DNA of 64,000 bases from Hemileia vastatrix (GCA_030280995.1 JASXTE010000011.1:20889817-20953816), one strand, 5' to 3'. Numbered from the stretch's first letter, positions 46,690-59,380 are shown. Notes: generated from the letters alone by a model not told the origin. Numbers and translations: made by a program.

Positions 46690-47865
46690 TACTTTTACCT
46701 TCCCTTTCCTTTAAATCTTCACAATCTTCCAACTTGTGTTTGCCCCCACAATACATACATAAACCATTATCTGCCCATCTTTTCCTTTCAGCTTCCTTTA
46801 ATTCTCCTTTCAGATCCAATAACTTACTTATATCTCTGGGAGTTGAGCTTTTGGGTTTAGACTTATCCTTTCCCTTGTGACTGGGTTTGGATTGGGTCAG
46901 TTGGGCTGGTCAGGAGTTATTGCTCAAAGGGGTCCCAGATTAGAAATTGGAACCATGAGATTTTTGCATGTGACACCTTTGTTGAAGTTTTCCCTGATGC
47001 ATGCCATTGAGGTCAAGGGCCCTATCCATTAAGTCTGTAAAATTTGCCATTTTACACCTGTGAAGATTGAATTGGTCCAGAATCCTCAAAGGAAGTCCCT
47101 TTTTGAAATGATATTTAAAGGTGGCATCATTCCAAATAACTCAAGTTTGTAAAGCCCTGAAATTTGAGATATACTCAGAAGCTTTTCCATTACTGTTCAT
47201 GCAAAGGAAATCAAGTTTGATATCCACATTTTCAGTTTCATTAGGATCACCAAACAATGTAAAAATTTGGTCTTCAAACTTCTCCCAATTATTAATGAGT
47301 AAATGATATTCTTTTGAGGAAGGGTTGAGAAAATAAGGTTTAAACCACCATGAAACCTTTTGAGATAAATAAGAAGAGGCGTAGATGACCTTGGAACAAT
47401 CAGTACTAAAAGTTTGAGGGTAATTGTGTAAAATTAGCTTGCATGTTTGCAAGAGGGGATGCAATCTGTCAGGGTGCTTTTCATCAAATTTATCTGTAGA
47501 TTTCATTGAAGGAGTTTTAAATTTAGATCCTTTGGATAGGGCAGAATTAGTAATTTTTTAACCAAGAGTTTCATAAATTCCTCCAATGAAGCAGTTGGGA
47601 CAGGGTTTGAAGGTTTTCCTGAAGGTTTGGCAGCTGGGGCTGACAATGCCTTGTGCATGGTATACCCTCCTTTATCTTCTTCACTGGAGTCCTCACAGTC
47701 CTGGGGAATATCCTCTACAGATTGAATTGAATGTTTGTGCTCCCTTAACTCAAGAAGTTTGAGAGAGTGAGTGCAAGAAGCAGGATGTAATGAGGTCATC
47801 CTATCCCTAGAGCGAGCTCTAGCAGTAGCACCCTTCAGAGGAGGAGTGCGTTGAACAGGTGCCAT
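46690..47865 (-). pseudogene. Gypsy gag with CCHC zinc knuckle, frameshifted
   Basis: The start Met is at 47865 (MAPVQRTPPLKG). The first frame runs to about 47520, then shifts to the frame of DKFDEKHPDRLHPLLQTCKL, which continues to 47141 (NWEKFEDQIFTLFGDPNETE, ASEYISNFRALQ). A CCHC zinc knuckle (CMYCGGKHKLEDC) lies near 46760-46720. The same protein, differently broken, is at 61240-62440. gag forms the particle and binds RNA; this copy is inactive. Confidence 0.85.
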
Positions 47866-47932
47866 ATTTAGACTTAGTACCTGAAGTTCATAGCAGTACA
47901 AAGAATGAGAACTACAGAGAATTAAATTATAC

Positions 47933-48724
47933 TGTCACAGGGCAGCCTACACACAGGGTCAAGGGTGATCAAAAGTAAGTGATATAAGAAGGAAGAGAGA
48001 AACTACAACTTCAAAGCACAGAGGACTACTTCAAGGAAGTGGTTGAAAGATAGATAAATTTGACTAATACTGTTTTGAGATAATATTTGAGGAATAATAA
48101 TGTATATGTTAAGGACACTAACTATTGTAGTAAATCTCATAAAGGGTTACAACTCAATAATCAAAGGGATAGATTTATGGATTTAGGAATTAATGAAATT
48201 GATTATTAAGTAAGAAAAAGAAAAATATAACAGTAGTCTAATAAGAGTGTGACTACTATCACAAATATATTATAATTTAATTCTGAAGAACGTCAAAGCA
48301 AATTTACCCCCTTTAAATATCCTATTCCTCCTCCCACTGACCCATTAATCAACCAGCCATCCTATAACCACAGACCCATCTAATCTACCGTAGTTCCCAT
48401 TTACCAGCCATCTAACCTTATAACCCTTCTTCCCTGTTCCTACATCACAGACCTCCTAATTTACCCTCAGATGCACAATTACCCCCTGTTAAAATATTTC
48501 CTCAATTATAGCGCTAGATTGCATGCACATTGCATATGATTGAGAAGTATAAGTGTATTTACTATTAGTGTAACCTTAAGGTTTGGACAGCACAACTGAT
48601 TCAAGAACAAAATAGAATGCAATTTCCCCAAGGTTGCTTTTTGCGCATTGTTAGTGTAGTTAGAACTTTAATGGTGGGGTAATTGAGGTGCTTTTGCTTT
48701 GAGTGTCACGTAGTGCATAAAAGT
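47933..48724 (-). repeat. Gypsy 5' LTR
   Basis: The 792-bp LTR ends at GTGACA on the minus strand, immediately upstream of the gag leader. It matches 34190-34981. Its outer edge (TTTTATGCACTACGTGACAC) has drifted from the TGTCAC start seen in the other two LTRs. Confidence 0.85.
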
Positions 48725-48729
48725 CTGAT

Positions 48730-49647
48730 AAGAAATCTTTAGCCTTGCATCCTACTTCTTATAATTGTGTGATAGTTTTCTTAATAGCATCCATTGCATC
48801 CAATTTTTTGATTAAGATGTGACATTTTTCATACAGAGTACTGACATCATTTATTATTAAGGCATACAAGCCATTTTTTAAAGTAATTTCTTCAAATGGG
48901 AAAATAAATTACACTGTGAGGATTTCAAGTTTACCAGGTCTCTAGTGGTGAAAGAAAGTAAGAATTATTTTTTGCTCTTGTACATTCTATAAGAGTCACA
49001 TATGATTTTTCCTTTAGGTAGTTTGTCTGGCAGAACTTAAGCCATTTTCCCAGCTATCATTAAATATAGTTTTCACAAACTTGAATGTCCAAACTTACAA
49101 TTCCATTGATATAATTTCTTTTTGCTTTTGGTCCAGATTCTGGTTGGCATATTTACTTTAGGTGGGATGGAGAGGGGAGTTAGGAGTTTTTCATTTATCA
49201 GGAGGGAGCACTTTTTCTTGACTCCAACCTTTTTAGTTTGGAAGAAAAAATTTTTCTAAAGGAATGAAAAATTGGTTTTGTTGGTTGAAGCAGTAGCCAC
49301 TTTCTATTTACACATGTGGCTTCCAAAAGGTCTACACTATCTTTTGAGAAAATGAAATATCTGGTGTCAGTTTTTATAGTCATTTTTACATTAATTAGTG
49401 CAATAGGAGATACTAAAGTACCTATTGCTTTAGGAAAATAGTAAATGAGACTAATATTGATAGTCTTTCCATGAATCCCAGAGAAACTCATGATACTCAT
49501 CCCTGTAAGAAAATCACAAGTTCTGTCAGTGGCTATGGTAAGGGGTGTAGGATTTATTAGATTTGAGAGATTGACTAGAATATCCAATTCAACTATGATG
49601 TGATGGGTAGCACCTGATATAAGAAGCAGGCCATATACTTTCCCTCA
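48730..49647 (-). pseudogene. Copia pol, 5' part (protease to integrase), split and truncated
   Basis: Minus strand from 49647: GKVYGLLLISGATHHI is the Copia protease start with the catalytic Asp of DSGA replaced by Ile. The protease continues to about 49198 (LDILVNLSNL, DFLTGM). A degraded pre-integrase/integrase stretch (ECTRAKNNSYF) follows and runs to AIKKTITQL...KDFLS at 48730, where the Gypsy interrupts it. The gag part is missing: at 49648 the sequence switches abruptly to the second Harbinger, so a deletion or rearrangement removed both the Copia 5' end and the Harbinger left end. Confidence 0.8.
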
Positions 49648-50390
49648 AGTCTCAAACACTTTCTTGGCCAGCTCCACAACAGTGACTTGAATCCTCTCAA
49701 GTAATTTAAGCCAAAGATTTCCCTGGATATGTAAGTTTTGTTGATGTCACAACTATAACTGTGAGTCATAAGCCTGCTTGTGATGGTGACCATTATTTTG
49801 ATTTCAAAAAAAGGTTTCTTCAAAATATTCTCCAATTTCACATCTTTCATAAACTAGCTCTTTATCTTCTTGGTATATACTCTATTGTCATTCAACTTGT
49901 CTGTGACATCAACACAAAGTTCATTTCTTTTCATAGTGGCTGCCCCAGCTCATTTCATGACTCTTCCATCTTCCAAAGAATGAGGATTTCTCAAAGTTCT
50001 GACTCATACTTTGACAAATCTCAGTACCTCCTTGCAGACTCAGAATATGCAAGTGGAAAGTACATTATACCTGCTTTTCATGTTGCAAATTTATAAAATG
50101 ACCCCAAAACCACCTTTATTATCACCTTGCCTAATCAAGAGTATGTATTGAACATGCTATTGGTATTTTAAAGGGGATATTTTCTAGTCTCCAGGAGCTC
50201 AAAATCCAATTTCAACAAAAATGGAGATCAAAACTGCAAATCACTGGATCATGACTTGTGTTGTAGTCCACAATATCCTAGCTTATTTAAAGGATGAGTG
50301 GAATGATCTTTATGAAGAAGAGGATCCTGAACCAGCACTGGCTCTCCCCTCCCTTGAATCACAAAACATTCATTCAACTGGCATATGCTG
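49648..50390 (+). pseudogene. Harbinger transposase, N-terminally truncated
   Basis: It aligns with the intact transposase from SLESQLLTW onwards. Recognisable are SHKPA, QLVCDINTKFISFHSG, SSFHDSSIFQRM, YLLADSEYASGKYI, VCIEHAIGILKG-like sequence and a TCVVVHNILAYLKDEW end. The DG of the first catalytic motif has become a DV-type sequence, and several stops and frameshifts are present. The next 450 bp hold no gene. Confidence 0.85.
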
Positions 50391-50842
50391 AGTCATTATG
50401 CCAATCACCCTCTTCCATTTTGACACACAACCCTTTTAATTTTTTGTTTTCATACTTTCCAAATGTCCACTTTGTATACTTTATTCATTTGGCTTGGTAT
50501 TTTTGTTTTTTGCATATTCATTTTTATTTTTAATTTATGGTGAATATCTCTTTTTTGGATGGCTCATTGGTTTTCTTTCACCAGCTCATCATGAAATTGC
50601 ATATTTTTTCAGTGTTTCTTAATTTCATTCTTCACTCATATCAATTTACTCCTCTCCTCAAACATCCCTCAAATATTTTGGTTGCATTTTTTTAACTCAT
50701 CTCACCAGGTAAGTCATTTTTTCATTTTTATTGAATTTTCATATGCTAATCCTGATTTTTTTTTTGCTTTTTTTGTTTTTTTTTGTTTTTTTTATTTTTT
50801 TTGTAAGTGTTTCACATATTTTTTTTCAACGTTAAACTAATT

Positions 50843-51345
50843 TTTTTTGTTTTTTTCCCTCCCTCTTTTCTCTCTTGTCCTGCTCTTTTTCCCTCCTTTC
50901 CCCCTCTCTTGACAGCCTCAATCCCTCTTTCCCCCTTCTTCTCTTTCTCACCTTTCCCCCCTTTAGGCACTCTTTTTCCTCCATTTAGGCCCTTTTTTCT
51001 CCCCCTTTAGGCCACCTCTCAACTCTCCCCCCTCTCAACCCCCCTCTCCCCTCCACCTCATCCCCCCCTCTACCCTCCACCTCTTCAACCTCCCATTGCT
51101 ATGTGATTTGTTAGCTAGTTAAAGGGGAGAGGAGGCAATGTGAGAGAGGAGGGGGGAGGGGAGGGATTGTGAGATAGGGTAAAGGGGGGGGAAGATGTGC
51201 CTAAAGGGGGGAAAAGGTGCCTCAAGTGAGGAAAAGGGGGGAGGACATGGTGAAAAAGGTGGAGAAGGGGGTTTTGAGGAGATCAAGAAGGGAGAGGGGG
51301 GTTTGAGGATACCAAAAAAAGTTAAATGAGGCAGACAAGGAGGGG
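50843..51345. repeat. Purine/pyrimidine inverted repeat of second Harbinger
   Basis: The pyrimidine arm 50843-51095 and purine arm 51119-51345 are separated by a spacer with ATTTGTTAGC. CTTTCCCCCCTTTAGGCACT-like sequence near 50955 pairs with GTGCCTAAAGGGGGGAAA near 51197. The primary sequence differs from the arm at 38380-39080, but position and architecture match. From 51346 to 52079 there is only AT-rich sequence with a Ser-rich reading frame remnant near 51850. Confidence 0.7.
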
Positions 51346-52079
51346 TAATGTGGGTGTATGTAAAAAAAAATTTACATTATTTTGTACTTTTTTGTTTATT
51401 TTTTATAGAATATTAAAAAAAATTTTTTTTATGGTTCAAGCTGAATCAAAAATAAGTTTGGTGTGTTTATAATTTTTATTTTTATTTTTGGGAAAAAAAT
51501 TTTCAGATACAAATTATTTTTTTTGGTTTAGTTTTTTGATTAAAATTTTTTTATCATTTTTTTTCAAAGACTTTAGGTGGTATATCTAACACCAAATTAC
51601 TTTAAAATTCTTTTTTTTGGAAAATAACTTTACTGATGTTTGTTTTTATTTTATTTTATTTTTTTGTTTCAATTTTTTTTCAAGGAAAGTTTTATTAATT
51701 GATTTATTTTCAAAAAATAATTATATGGATTAATTTTTATCAATAAAATTCCAAAGATTGAATAAACAAACTTAATTTTGTGAGTTTTATTTTTTTGCCT
51801 TTTTTCTGGTTTTTGACACAAATTTTTTTTTGCTCAGAGAAAAAAATTTCTATTTTGTCTGAATCACCTCTTACTTCTCTAACATCATCCTCTTTATGAT
51901 CTTTTTCAAATTTAACTATATTTCAATCATCATCTAAAATATCAAAAAAAAAAGTAATGATGATCAAATTCAGCAGAATAAAAGAAATGTAAAAAAAGAA
52001 AATTCATTTGGAATGTTTATTTGGCCATATATCAAATATCAAATACTATAAAACTAAATTGGATAAAAAAAATTCTTAT

Positions 52080-53043
52080 CAAAACTAGTTACCAGTAGAT
52101 TTTAAATATTTAACTGAATCAGGAGACAATGAAATTATAGCATTTATCAGTAATTCTTTTAAACCTCAATTTATTTATGAAGATCATTCTTTTAATGGTT
52201 CAAAAGATGAAACCTTTAATCAACTATCCAATCTCATAATAACACTATATCAAATGGCTTTGGTTTGTTTAAAAATAAGGAATATGAATTTTTTGGGTGA
52301 TATTATGACTGGATTTGGTTGGAGACCAGGATTTGATAAAGGCTGTTCTCTTAGTATGTCTGATAATATATGTTTGATTCTTAAAATCATGTCACTCATT
52401 TTATTTCCATAGGCATCTATTCTTTACTTAAAAAATTATCTAAAGCTGAAAAATATGATGATTTTTGCTTATGGGACACCTTACCTTCTTATAATACTTT
52501 TCTTGCTCCTCACCTCAAAAAACTCTGCAATAAAGCTTTCAAAAAGAATCATCAACTTGCTACAAAAGTTTGAATACCAAATTGGTGTGACCCAGAATGG
52601 GAAGAAATTAGCAACAAATATCTTTTATTTTCAAATGTTATTATTACTCATTCAGGATTCCACAATAAGATTCATATCAATAGGAATGATGCAAATTATC
52701 TTATTTTTGGAATTTTCTCATATATCAATCCAATAACTAGCCAACCAATATCATCTTAAGCTAAAATTAAAGGACATGGCTTATATTTTACAGAACATAA
52801 ATGCATGATTGATTTTGGTTTGTAAAATGGCATCATTGAAACAATTTGGAGCTCTTCTCAGGATTATCACCAAACAACCAAAGCTCCACCTGGCTTGGAA
52901 TCTTGTCAAGAGTTCACACATTTTGGATGTTCATTTCAAATCAGTCAAAAATTAAACCACAAAATAAACAAGGTAAAAAAAGAAGGTAAATTTAACAGAT
53001 ACAAAAAAACTTTTTGTAGATCAAAAAAATATGGGGATGAGTA
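52080..53043 (+). pseudogene. Tet-like dioxygenase, decayed
   Basis: It aligns throughout with 39535-40494: LTESGDNE, FKPQFIYEDHSFNGSKDE, NLIITLYQMAL, SGFHNKIH, KGHGLYF, TKAPPGLES-like and THFGCSFQISQKL. The HTD iron motif has become H-I-N, so iron binding is lost, and there are several in-frame stops and shifts. Reading upstream in one frame gives KIHLECLFGHISNIKYYKTK and joins the body after one stop, which supports a longer N-terminus for the family than the intact copy's open frame shows. Confidence 0.85.
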
Positions 53044-53329
53044 GAGTCATCAAATATTTTTTATTTTTTCATAATTTTTTTTAAATAACTCTTATATTTC
53101 AAATTCCTAAAGTAAAGTGATGGGCTAATGAACTTTTGTTGTATGAACTGTAATCATGATAAAATTAAATTGTTTCATGGGGTTAATCTTGCCTATACCT
53201 GTGGAAATTCCCAAACTTAGTTTCTAGACTTGGTCCACATTTTGGTGGGAGGAATTTTCATTTCTTTAAAACTAGAGATATTGATATATATTAGTTGTTT
53301 ATATATTAATTTATGTAATTATATTAAAT

Positions 53330-53745
53330 TTTGGTGATTCCCACCCCTTACTCCAATAAAATGCAGGGGGGGGGGTATTGCCAAATTTTCAAATCTGACT
53401 TGTAAAAATTTTGGTGATACTCACCCCTTACTTCAATAAAATGCAGGGGGGGGGGGGGTATTGCCAAATTTTTAAATCTGACTTGCAAAATTTTCGACTT
53501 GAAATTTTGGTGATACCTGTCCCTTACTTCAATAAAATGCAGGGGGGAGTATTGCCAAAATTTCTTGTAAGACTTTGAAAATTCTTGACTTGAAAGAATT
53601 TTGGTGATACCCGTAAAATGTGGGGGATATCAATGCCAAATTTTCATAAGATTTTCAAGATTCTTGACTTGAAAGAATTTTGGTGATACCCACCCCTTAC
53701 TTCAAAAAGATGCAGGTGGGGGGTATTGGCAAATTTTCAAATGAG
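53330..53745. repeat. Five-unit minisatellite of second Harbinger
   Basis: Units of about 80-96 bp start near 53330, 53413, 53509, 53602 and 53682 with TTTTGGTGATACCCACCCC, then CAATAAAATGCAGGGG with variable G-runs, TATTGCCAAATTTTCA and a GACTTG spacer. The intact transposon has two units in the same place. Confidence 0.8.
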
Positions 53746-53929
53746 ACTTGAAAATTTTATTTAAAAAGGAGTTTTTTGAATTAAAGTACAAATATTCAAC
53801 TAATAATAGATAGAGTAATGAAATACAGGAAATTATTATAAAATTTAATGTAAAAATAATTATGAATAGCTGAGGTATGAAAGAAATAAAACACACTAGT
53901 CATTAAAATTTTTTATTAGACATTCAATT

Positions 53930-54946
53930 TCAACATAAGATTTATTGGCTTTAACACACTCCATTAAAAAAATTTTCTTCTTTGAATTTTCTTTGAGATC
54001 AGACTTAAATTTCATCTTCTCAATTAAGTTTTGATGCTCAAGTGTTTTCTCCTCTTTCTTTTATTTTTCAATACTAAGAGTTAGATCAAATTTCTTCTCC
54101 TCCATGTCTTGTTCCCTATTATCCTTCTGTAAAGAGAGCTCATACTTCCTCTCCCCCAAGTCTTGTGACCTATTATCCCTCCTTAAAGAGAGCTTGCATT
54201 TTTGCTTTTCAAACTTTAGAGTCTCTTTAGCAACTTTCACTTGTTCTAGAGTGATAAGGAATATTATCCAAAAGTAGAAGAAAAGAAGAGTAAAGTATTA
54301 AGAGGTATGCTATTACTTACCAGCATCACATTTCTCCAAAAATTCTTTGATAGAAGAAAAAAGGCTTTGAGATGAAGTATCGCTTTTTATTCTTCTTTGA
54401 GAGCAGAAATTTAGATTACTTGAAGCCCTTCCCTTTTTGTTCAAGGTCACATTTTCCTCCTCATCATTGTTGCTGGCTTCTGACTCAGTTGATTGTGGCT
54501 CCTGAGTTTGTTCTTCCGCCTATTTAAAAATAAGAAAATTCAAATAAAAAAAGAATTGGGAAGATAAAAAAAACATATTTGAGTTAGATCACGTTAGTTT
54601 CTATTTCCATAAGGATCTATTGAAAAGATATCTTGATTTGTGGAAGTTAAATGAGGGGAGGCTTGAGTAGAAGAAGAAGGAAAAAGATTTCTGTTGACAT
54701 CATATTTGGAGATAGCATCTTCTCTATCCAACATGTTTTCAGGATTAACATCAGCTTTCTCTTCAAAAATAGCATCCATATCTTTAAAAGAAGGACATAA
54801 AGATTCAAGTTTAACATATATGGATTTTATGCCCTTACTGATATCAATGTTGGTAGTACCAAAATCAGTGGAAGATGAAAGAGTCTTTTCCTTCTTGTAT
54901 TTGCCTTGGTAATGCTTGAAAAGTTCAGACATCTGTTTAGGTAAAT
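53930..54946 (-). pseudogene. SANT-like protein, C-terminal part, decayed
   Basis: From 54946 the minus strand continues the SANT-like protein after the insertion: LPKQMSELFKHYQGKYKK, a variable acidic segment (YVKLESLCPSFKDMDAIFEEKADVNPEN), then Ser-rich sequence. Exon-like blocks at 54520-54330 and 54240-53930 match the coiled-coil exons of the intact gene. Broken by stops. Confidence 0.75.
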
Positions 54947-55099
54947 AATCACCACGCAATATTTGGGGGGGACTTGCTAGCAAGTCCTCAACTTGAATTC
55001 AGATGGAATTCAGACTGAACTCAGACTGAACTCAGACTGAACTTTACTTTGAACTCATCTTGGGCTCTTAACCAAACATGGATGAGTCTGTGCTTGAGT

Positions 55100-57940
55100 A
55101 ATAGTGAAAGTTTAATAAATAATTTATAGAAATAATAACAAGGGAAGATTAATAATCTGATCCATTCACAGAATTTTTTTCACAAAACTCATTTTCATTT
55201 TCATTTTGAATTTCACCTGATCACTTAAAAGACTGAAAATTATACTATTTATTTCAAAAACATCACTTTTAACCTCTCTAATTATTTTATTCTATTTTTT
55301 TTGAAAAAATATAAAATAATATCAGTGGTTCTCTTTAATGATAACTCCTTTTAACCAAGAATTTGAAGCTTTTATTTTTTAATTTAAACCATATTACCTG
55401 ATATTTTTTTTTTGTATTTTTATTATTTCTTATTATGCAATATAATTATTTTAAACTCAATGGAATTATTTAATAAAAATATTGAACCATAAAAATTCTC
55501 AAGTTTCTATTCTAGAATACTGTGAAAAGACTCATAATTAAGAAAAATAAAAGATAGAAATATGTTTTCATAATTTCTGTTTCAATGAAGTTCTCTAATA
55601 ACTTCTTTACACTTAGCACTAATAATTGATAAATTGTTTAATTATATGTCTAGAAAGAAGTATAATTCTTATACAAGTGAATTTTAATCCAGTTTTTTCC
55701 ATTTTTGTATGCAAGAAGATGATTAAAATTAAAAGGAAATATCTTTTTGCTCTTTTTTTTTCTATCGAATATTCAACTACTAAGAATTTTCACAATATTA
55801 ATTTATTCAATGTAATACACATATGATTTTCTGGAACTCTTCATGATGTATTTCATCAAAATTCAATGTAAATATGGTTATTTGGTAGAGTAATCTCATG
55901 AGTTGAAATAATTAATCACTACTTAGTGAATTTTTCATATGAAAGACTGAAATTCAAGCTAGATGTAAAAATTTAAAGATAATTAAAACAAAGTAGTATA
56001 AATTTATTTAAACTTTAATTTTAGTACTTGATTTTGCTTCAATGCTGTATTGTGGGATAATTTCAGTGTCAACCTGGGAATAAGCACCATATAATTTGAA
56101 AAGTGATCTCATGTTAAAAAATGTGCTTCAGGTAGATATTTTGATTGTATTATTGTTCAAGAACTGAATTAAATAGGTAAAAGTGGTAATTTTTCATAAT
56201 TCTATCAGTTTCAAATTAAAAAACTATTATATGATATTCATTTTGTAAAAAAGACACAATAGGTAATTTAGATTATACCCATGTAGAAAAGCAGCTGTAA
56301 AGGCAATCATCTTTTTATTAAAAATAATATTATTCCATGTTTTAAATGAAAAGAAAAAATATTTCAATTCTATGGTTTTGAAAAATAAATTAAATGAAAC
56401 ATTTCAGGTACGCTTTTTTAGTCATTAGAATCAAAGTTTTGATAGGAGTAATTCACAACTGAACACTTACACGCAATTGTAAAATTATATATATGGGTTC
56501 AAGATTTATCAATGATTTATTGGAATTATGATATTTATGCTGATTGGTAGATCTTATATGATGTTTCTATTCAGTTTCTAAGTGTATGAAAAACAATCCC
56601 TTTGATATTTTATTTAAACAGAAGAATTTAAAAATTTTCTTGAAATTGGCCTTATCACAAAGCAATACTGGAATGGTTATATTGTTATAAAAATTAATTT
56701 AAATAGCAATATTTCAAATCTTCATAACAGATTTTAAACTAAACATAAATATTAAAATTTGACTTTTTATAAAAATATATATTGATTTAAAAGATATTTA
56801 CTTATTTTTTTTTTTACAAAATGACCAATTTTATCCTGTGAGGCTTCCATTCAACTTAAATGTGTAAGTCTAAAAAATTAATATGATGCTCTGAATACTC
56901 TATATAATGTGTACCTAAGGCAAAAATAATGTTTTTTTGAAGTACTTTAAATCTAAGCAGAAGAGCTGATATCTTTTTTATGTAATATAGTTGTATAAAA
57001 TTGATTTTTAGGTAGTTTCGTAATACGTAATATGGAAAGAAATCATATCATAATAATATATAATCAACTTAAAACTTTTTTTAATATAATATTATCTAAA
57101 AATAATTTTTAATATGTACTTATTTTTAGAACTTCAAAGTGTTTAATAAAAATATTTTGATATAAAAATATAATTATTTTTATATTTAAAAGTAATTAAT
57201 AAAACTTCTAAAAAAGTATAAATTTTTTCATGGCTTAAATTATTATGAACCACACTTGGAAACAAGATTGCATTGAGAGTTCAATCTAAGTTCCACCAAA
57301 AACATGATAAATAATTTTTTTGAAAATGTATATAGTCATTGAAATGAAAAAAAATTAGTAAAAGAAAGGACTCAGATATTTTATTCTGTTACTGAATAGA
57401 TTATCATAAATATATTGAGGTAGATAACTTATTGAAGTTTTTTAAATTTGCAGTTATTACAGTCAATTATCCAGTTATATATAGCAATCACAAAACAAGA
57501 AATAAGCCTAAATGGTTATATATGTGGATAAATCTTTTCCTCAACCTTTACCCTAATTATTTAATTTAATTCAAAGCTATTTTTAATCTAACCAACATAT
57601 TTTACTATTACATTTAAAAATAAATACAATAAACTCAAAAAATACATAAGTTCAATAGTTTAAAATTTCTTTAAATGTTTTATTCTAGTTTTTAACTTTT
57701 TGCTACAATTTTCCTATTATATTATTTATTTATATCATGTATAGTTATCAAAAGAATTCTGTGAATTATTGTGTAAAAAAGCAAAATAGTATTTCATTAT
57801 CAATTATTTTACTATATTACTTTCTTAGTCTTAAAGTGCATTGTAAATCAAAAATATAAAATAAAGACGTATAAACTATAGGTTTAAGTTAAAAAATATC
57901 AATAAAAAATAATTATCAATCATTTTCCATATCGGCAGAA
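55100..57940. other. AT-rich interior of the 4.6-kb element, no gene
   Basis: Nearly 3 kb of AT-rich sequence with only short open frames and almost no CpG. I see no domain, tRNA or terminal structure. Confidence 0.6.
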
Positions 57941-58159
57941 TAGAGCTGTAGATTGAGGGGGTGGACTCTGATGTTCGCCCGAAGAACAAATTTCACACTC
58001 CATTTTTCACTACCTCAATGGACAACCTCTCAATCTCTCCACACAAATTTTTCTGCTTTTTCATTTCTGTTAATTCTATTACCACTCACCATCCTTTTAT
58101 TGCCCTCCTGATACATTTGCTACACCCTTTAAGCTTCAAAATCTATGTTTAATCCCTCC

Positions 58160-58830
58160 TCACTACTCCCCTCCACTCTATTTTCACTTTTAACACAACT
58201 ACACCCCTTTTGCAACCTCTCGCTCACCTCCCATTCCCCTCACTCACCCCACTCACCTCCATTAGCCCTCACCAGCCTTTCTCTCACATTCTAAAACTAT
58301 TACTCACCTCCCCAGTTTATTGTCCACATCCCCCAGCTCTCGCTTACCTCCCCTAGCCCTTTCTCACCTTCCCAATCTTTCCAGCCCTTCACTCACCTCT
58401 TCCAGCCTCCCCCAGTCCCTTACTTTGGCTGGAGATGTGAGCGAGGTGCTGTAAAGACTAAGGAAGGCTGGGAGAAGTGAGTGAGAGGCTTTTATTACCT
58501 CCCACAGACTTTCAAAGCCCCTCGCTCACCTCCCCCAGCTTCCCAAGTCCCTTAATTTGGCTGGAGATGTGAACGAGGTGCTGTAAAGACTAAGTAGGGC
58601 TGTGAGTAGTAGGTGAGAGGCTTTTATCAACTCTCCTAGCCCTTTAAGGACCCTTGCTCACCTTTTCCAGCCTTCCCGAAGTGGGTTAGGGGATTTTATA
58701 ACCTCTCCCAGCCCTGTAAAGCCCCTCTCTCACCTTCCCCAGCCTTCCCCAGTTCCTTTATTTTTCTGGGGGAGGTGGGCGATGAGATTGAAGAGGTGAA
58801 AAAAGTGTTGGGGAGGCATGCAAGGGCTTG
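58160..58830. repeat. C/T-rich tract and 132-bp tandem repeat inside the 4.6-kb element
   Basis: A pyrimidine tract of CTCACCTCCCC units (58160-58420) leads into a repeat whose GGCTGGAGATGTGA starts lie at 58427 and 58559. A partial third unit lies near 58767. G/A-rich sequence follows at 59090-59290. The alternation of pyrimidine and purine blocks recalls the hairpins of the two Harbinger elements. Confidence 0.55.
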
Positions 58831-59332
58831 GGAAGTAGCCAACTTTTTATAAACTTGAGAATAATTAATATGTATAAATTAGAAATAACAAGGAATAAAA
58901 TTTTGAGGAATTATAACCCATTCCAAGTGGTAAATAATGTAACTAAATACATATTTCAGAATTTGAGTTGCTTGTGTTTACTAAAAAAATGTGGCCAATC
59001 GTTGAAAAAGGAAGATTTTTGTAGGGAAGAAACATGAAAAATGAAAAAAATACAAAGTAAAATAAAACTAAATAATGACAGTGGGCTGGGAAAGGTGAGT
59101 GAGGGTCTGGGGGAGGTGTGAGAAATGAAGAGAAGAGAAGGGAGAGGGGGGGAAGGAGAGGAGAGTTGTTTTCTCACTGTGAAGGAAAGGAATAGGGAAA
59201 ATGGGTAAGTAGATGGCAAGTTTAGAAATGAGATAAGGGGGTAGGATAGGAAGTCAGATTGAAGATAAGGGAGAATTAGGGGAGGGAGGCATCAGATGGA
59301 AGTCCCACTTGTAATTCTACCAGGAATCAATT

Positions 59333-59380
59333 CAGGAAGCAAAAAAAAGCACTAGACATCTAGTGCACACTTTTTTCCTG
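59333..59380. repeat. 48-bp palindrome with A/T-run arms
   Basis: CAGGAAGC, an A-run, GCACTAGACATCTAGTGC, a T-run and CCTG form a palindrome with the same layout as the P2 palindrome at 3866-3920 but a different core. Confidence 0.55.

Larger units (their letters stand above)
34190..48724 (-). mobile_element. Chromodomain Gypsy retrotransposon, interrupted by Harbinger
   Basis: The element has two 792-bp LTRs (34190-34981 and 47933-48724) in the same orientation and a 5-bp target duplication GTCTG (34185-34189 and 48725-48729). Removing it restores the Copia integrase sequence FLSDNGVK. gag and pol lie on the minus strand next to the 47933 LTR, so that LTR is 5'. The two LTRs differ clearly (roughly one in ten positions over the part I compared), so the insertion is not recent. 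The 6371-bp Harbinger at 36439-42809 lies between the chromodomain and the 3' LTR. Confidence 0.9.

Noticed and set aside
54951..55050. Left end of the 4.6-kb element read as a stand-alone truncated MITE
   Set aside because: A matching right end at 59500-59574 with the same AAT duplication and the split SANT-like gene show that it is one long element.
58956..59219. Minus-strand Ser/Pro/Phe-rich frame in the 4.6-kb element
   Set aside because: Encoded by a purine-rich low-complexity tract; no domain.
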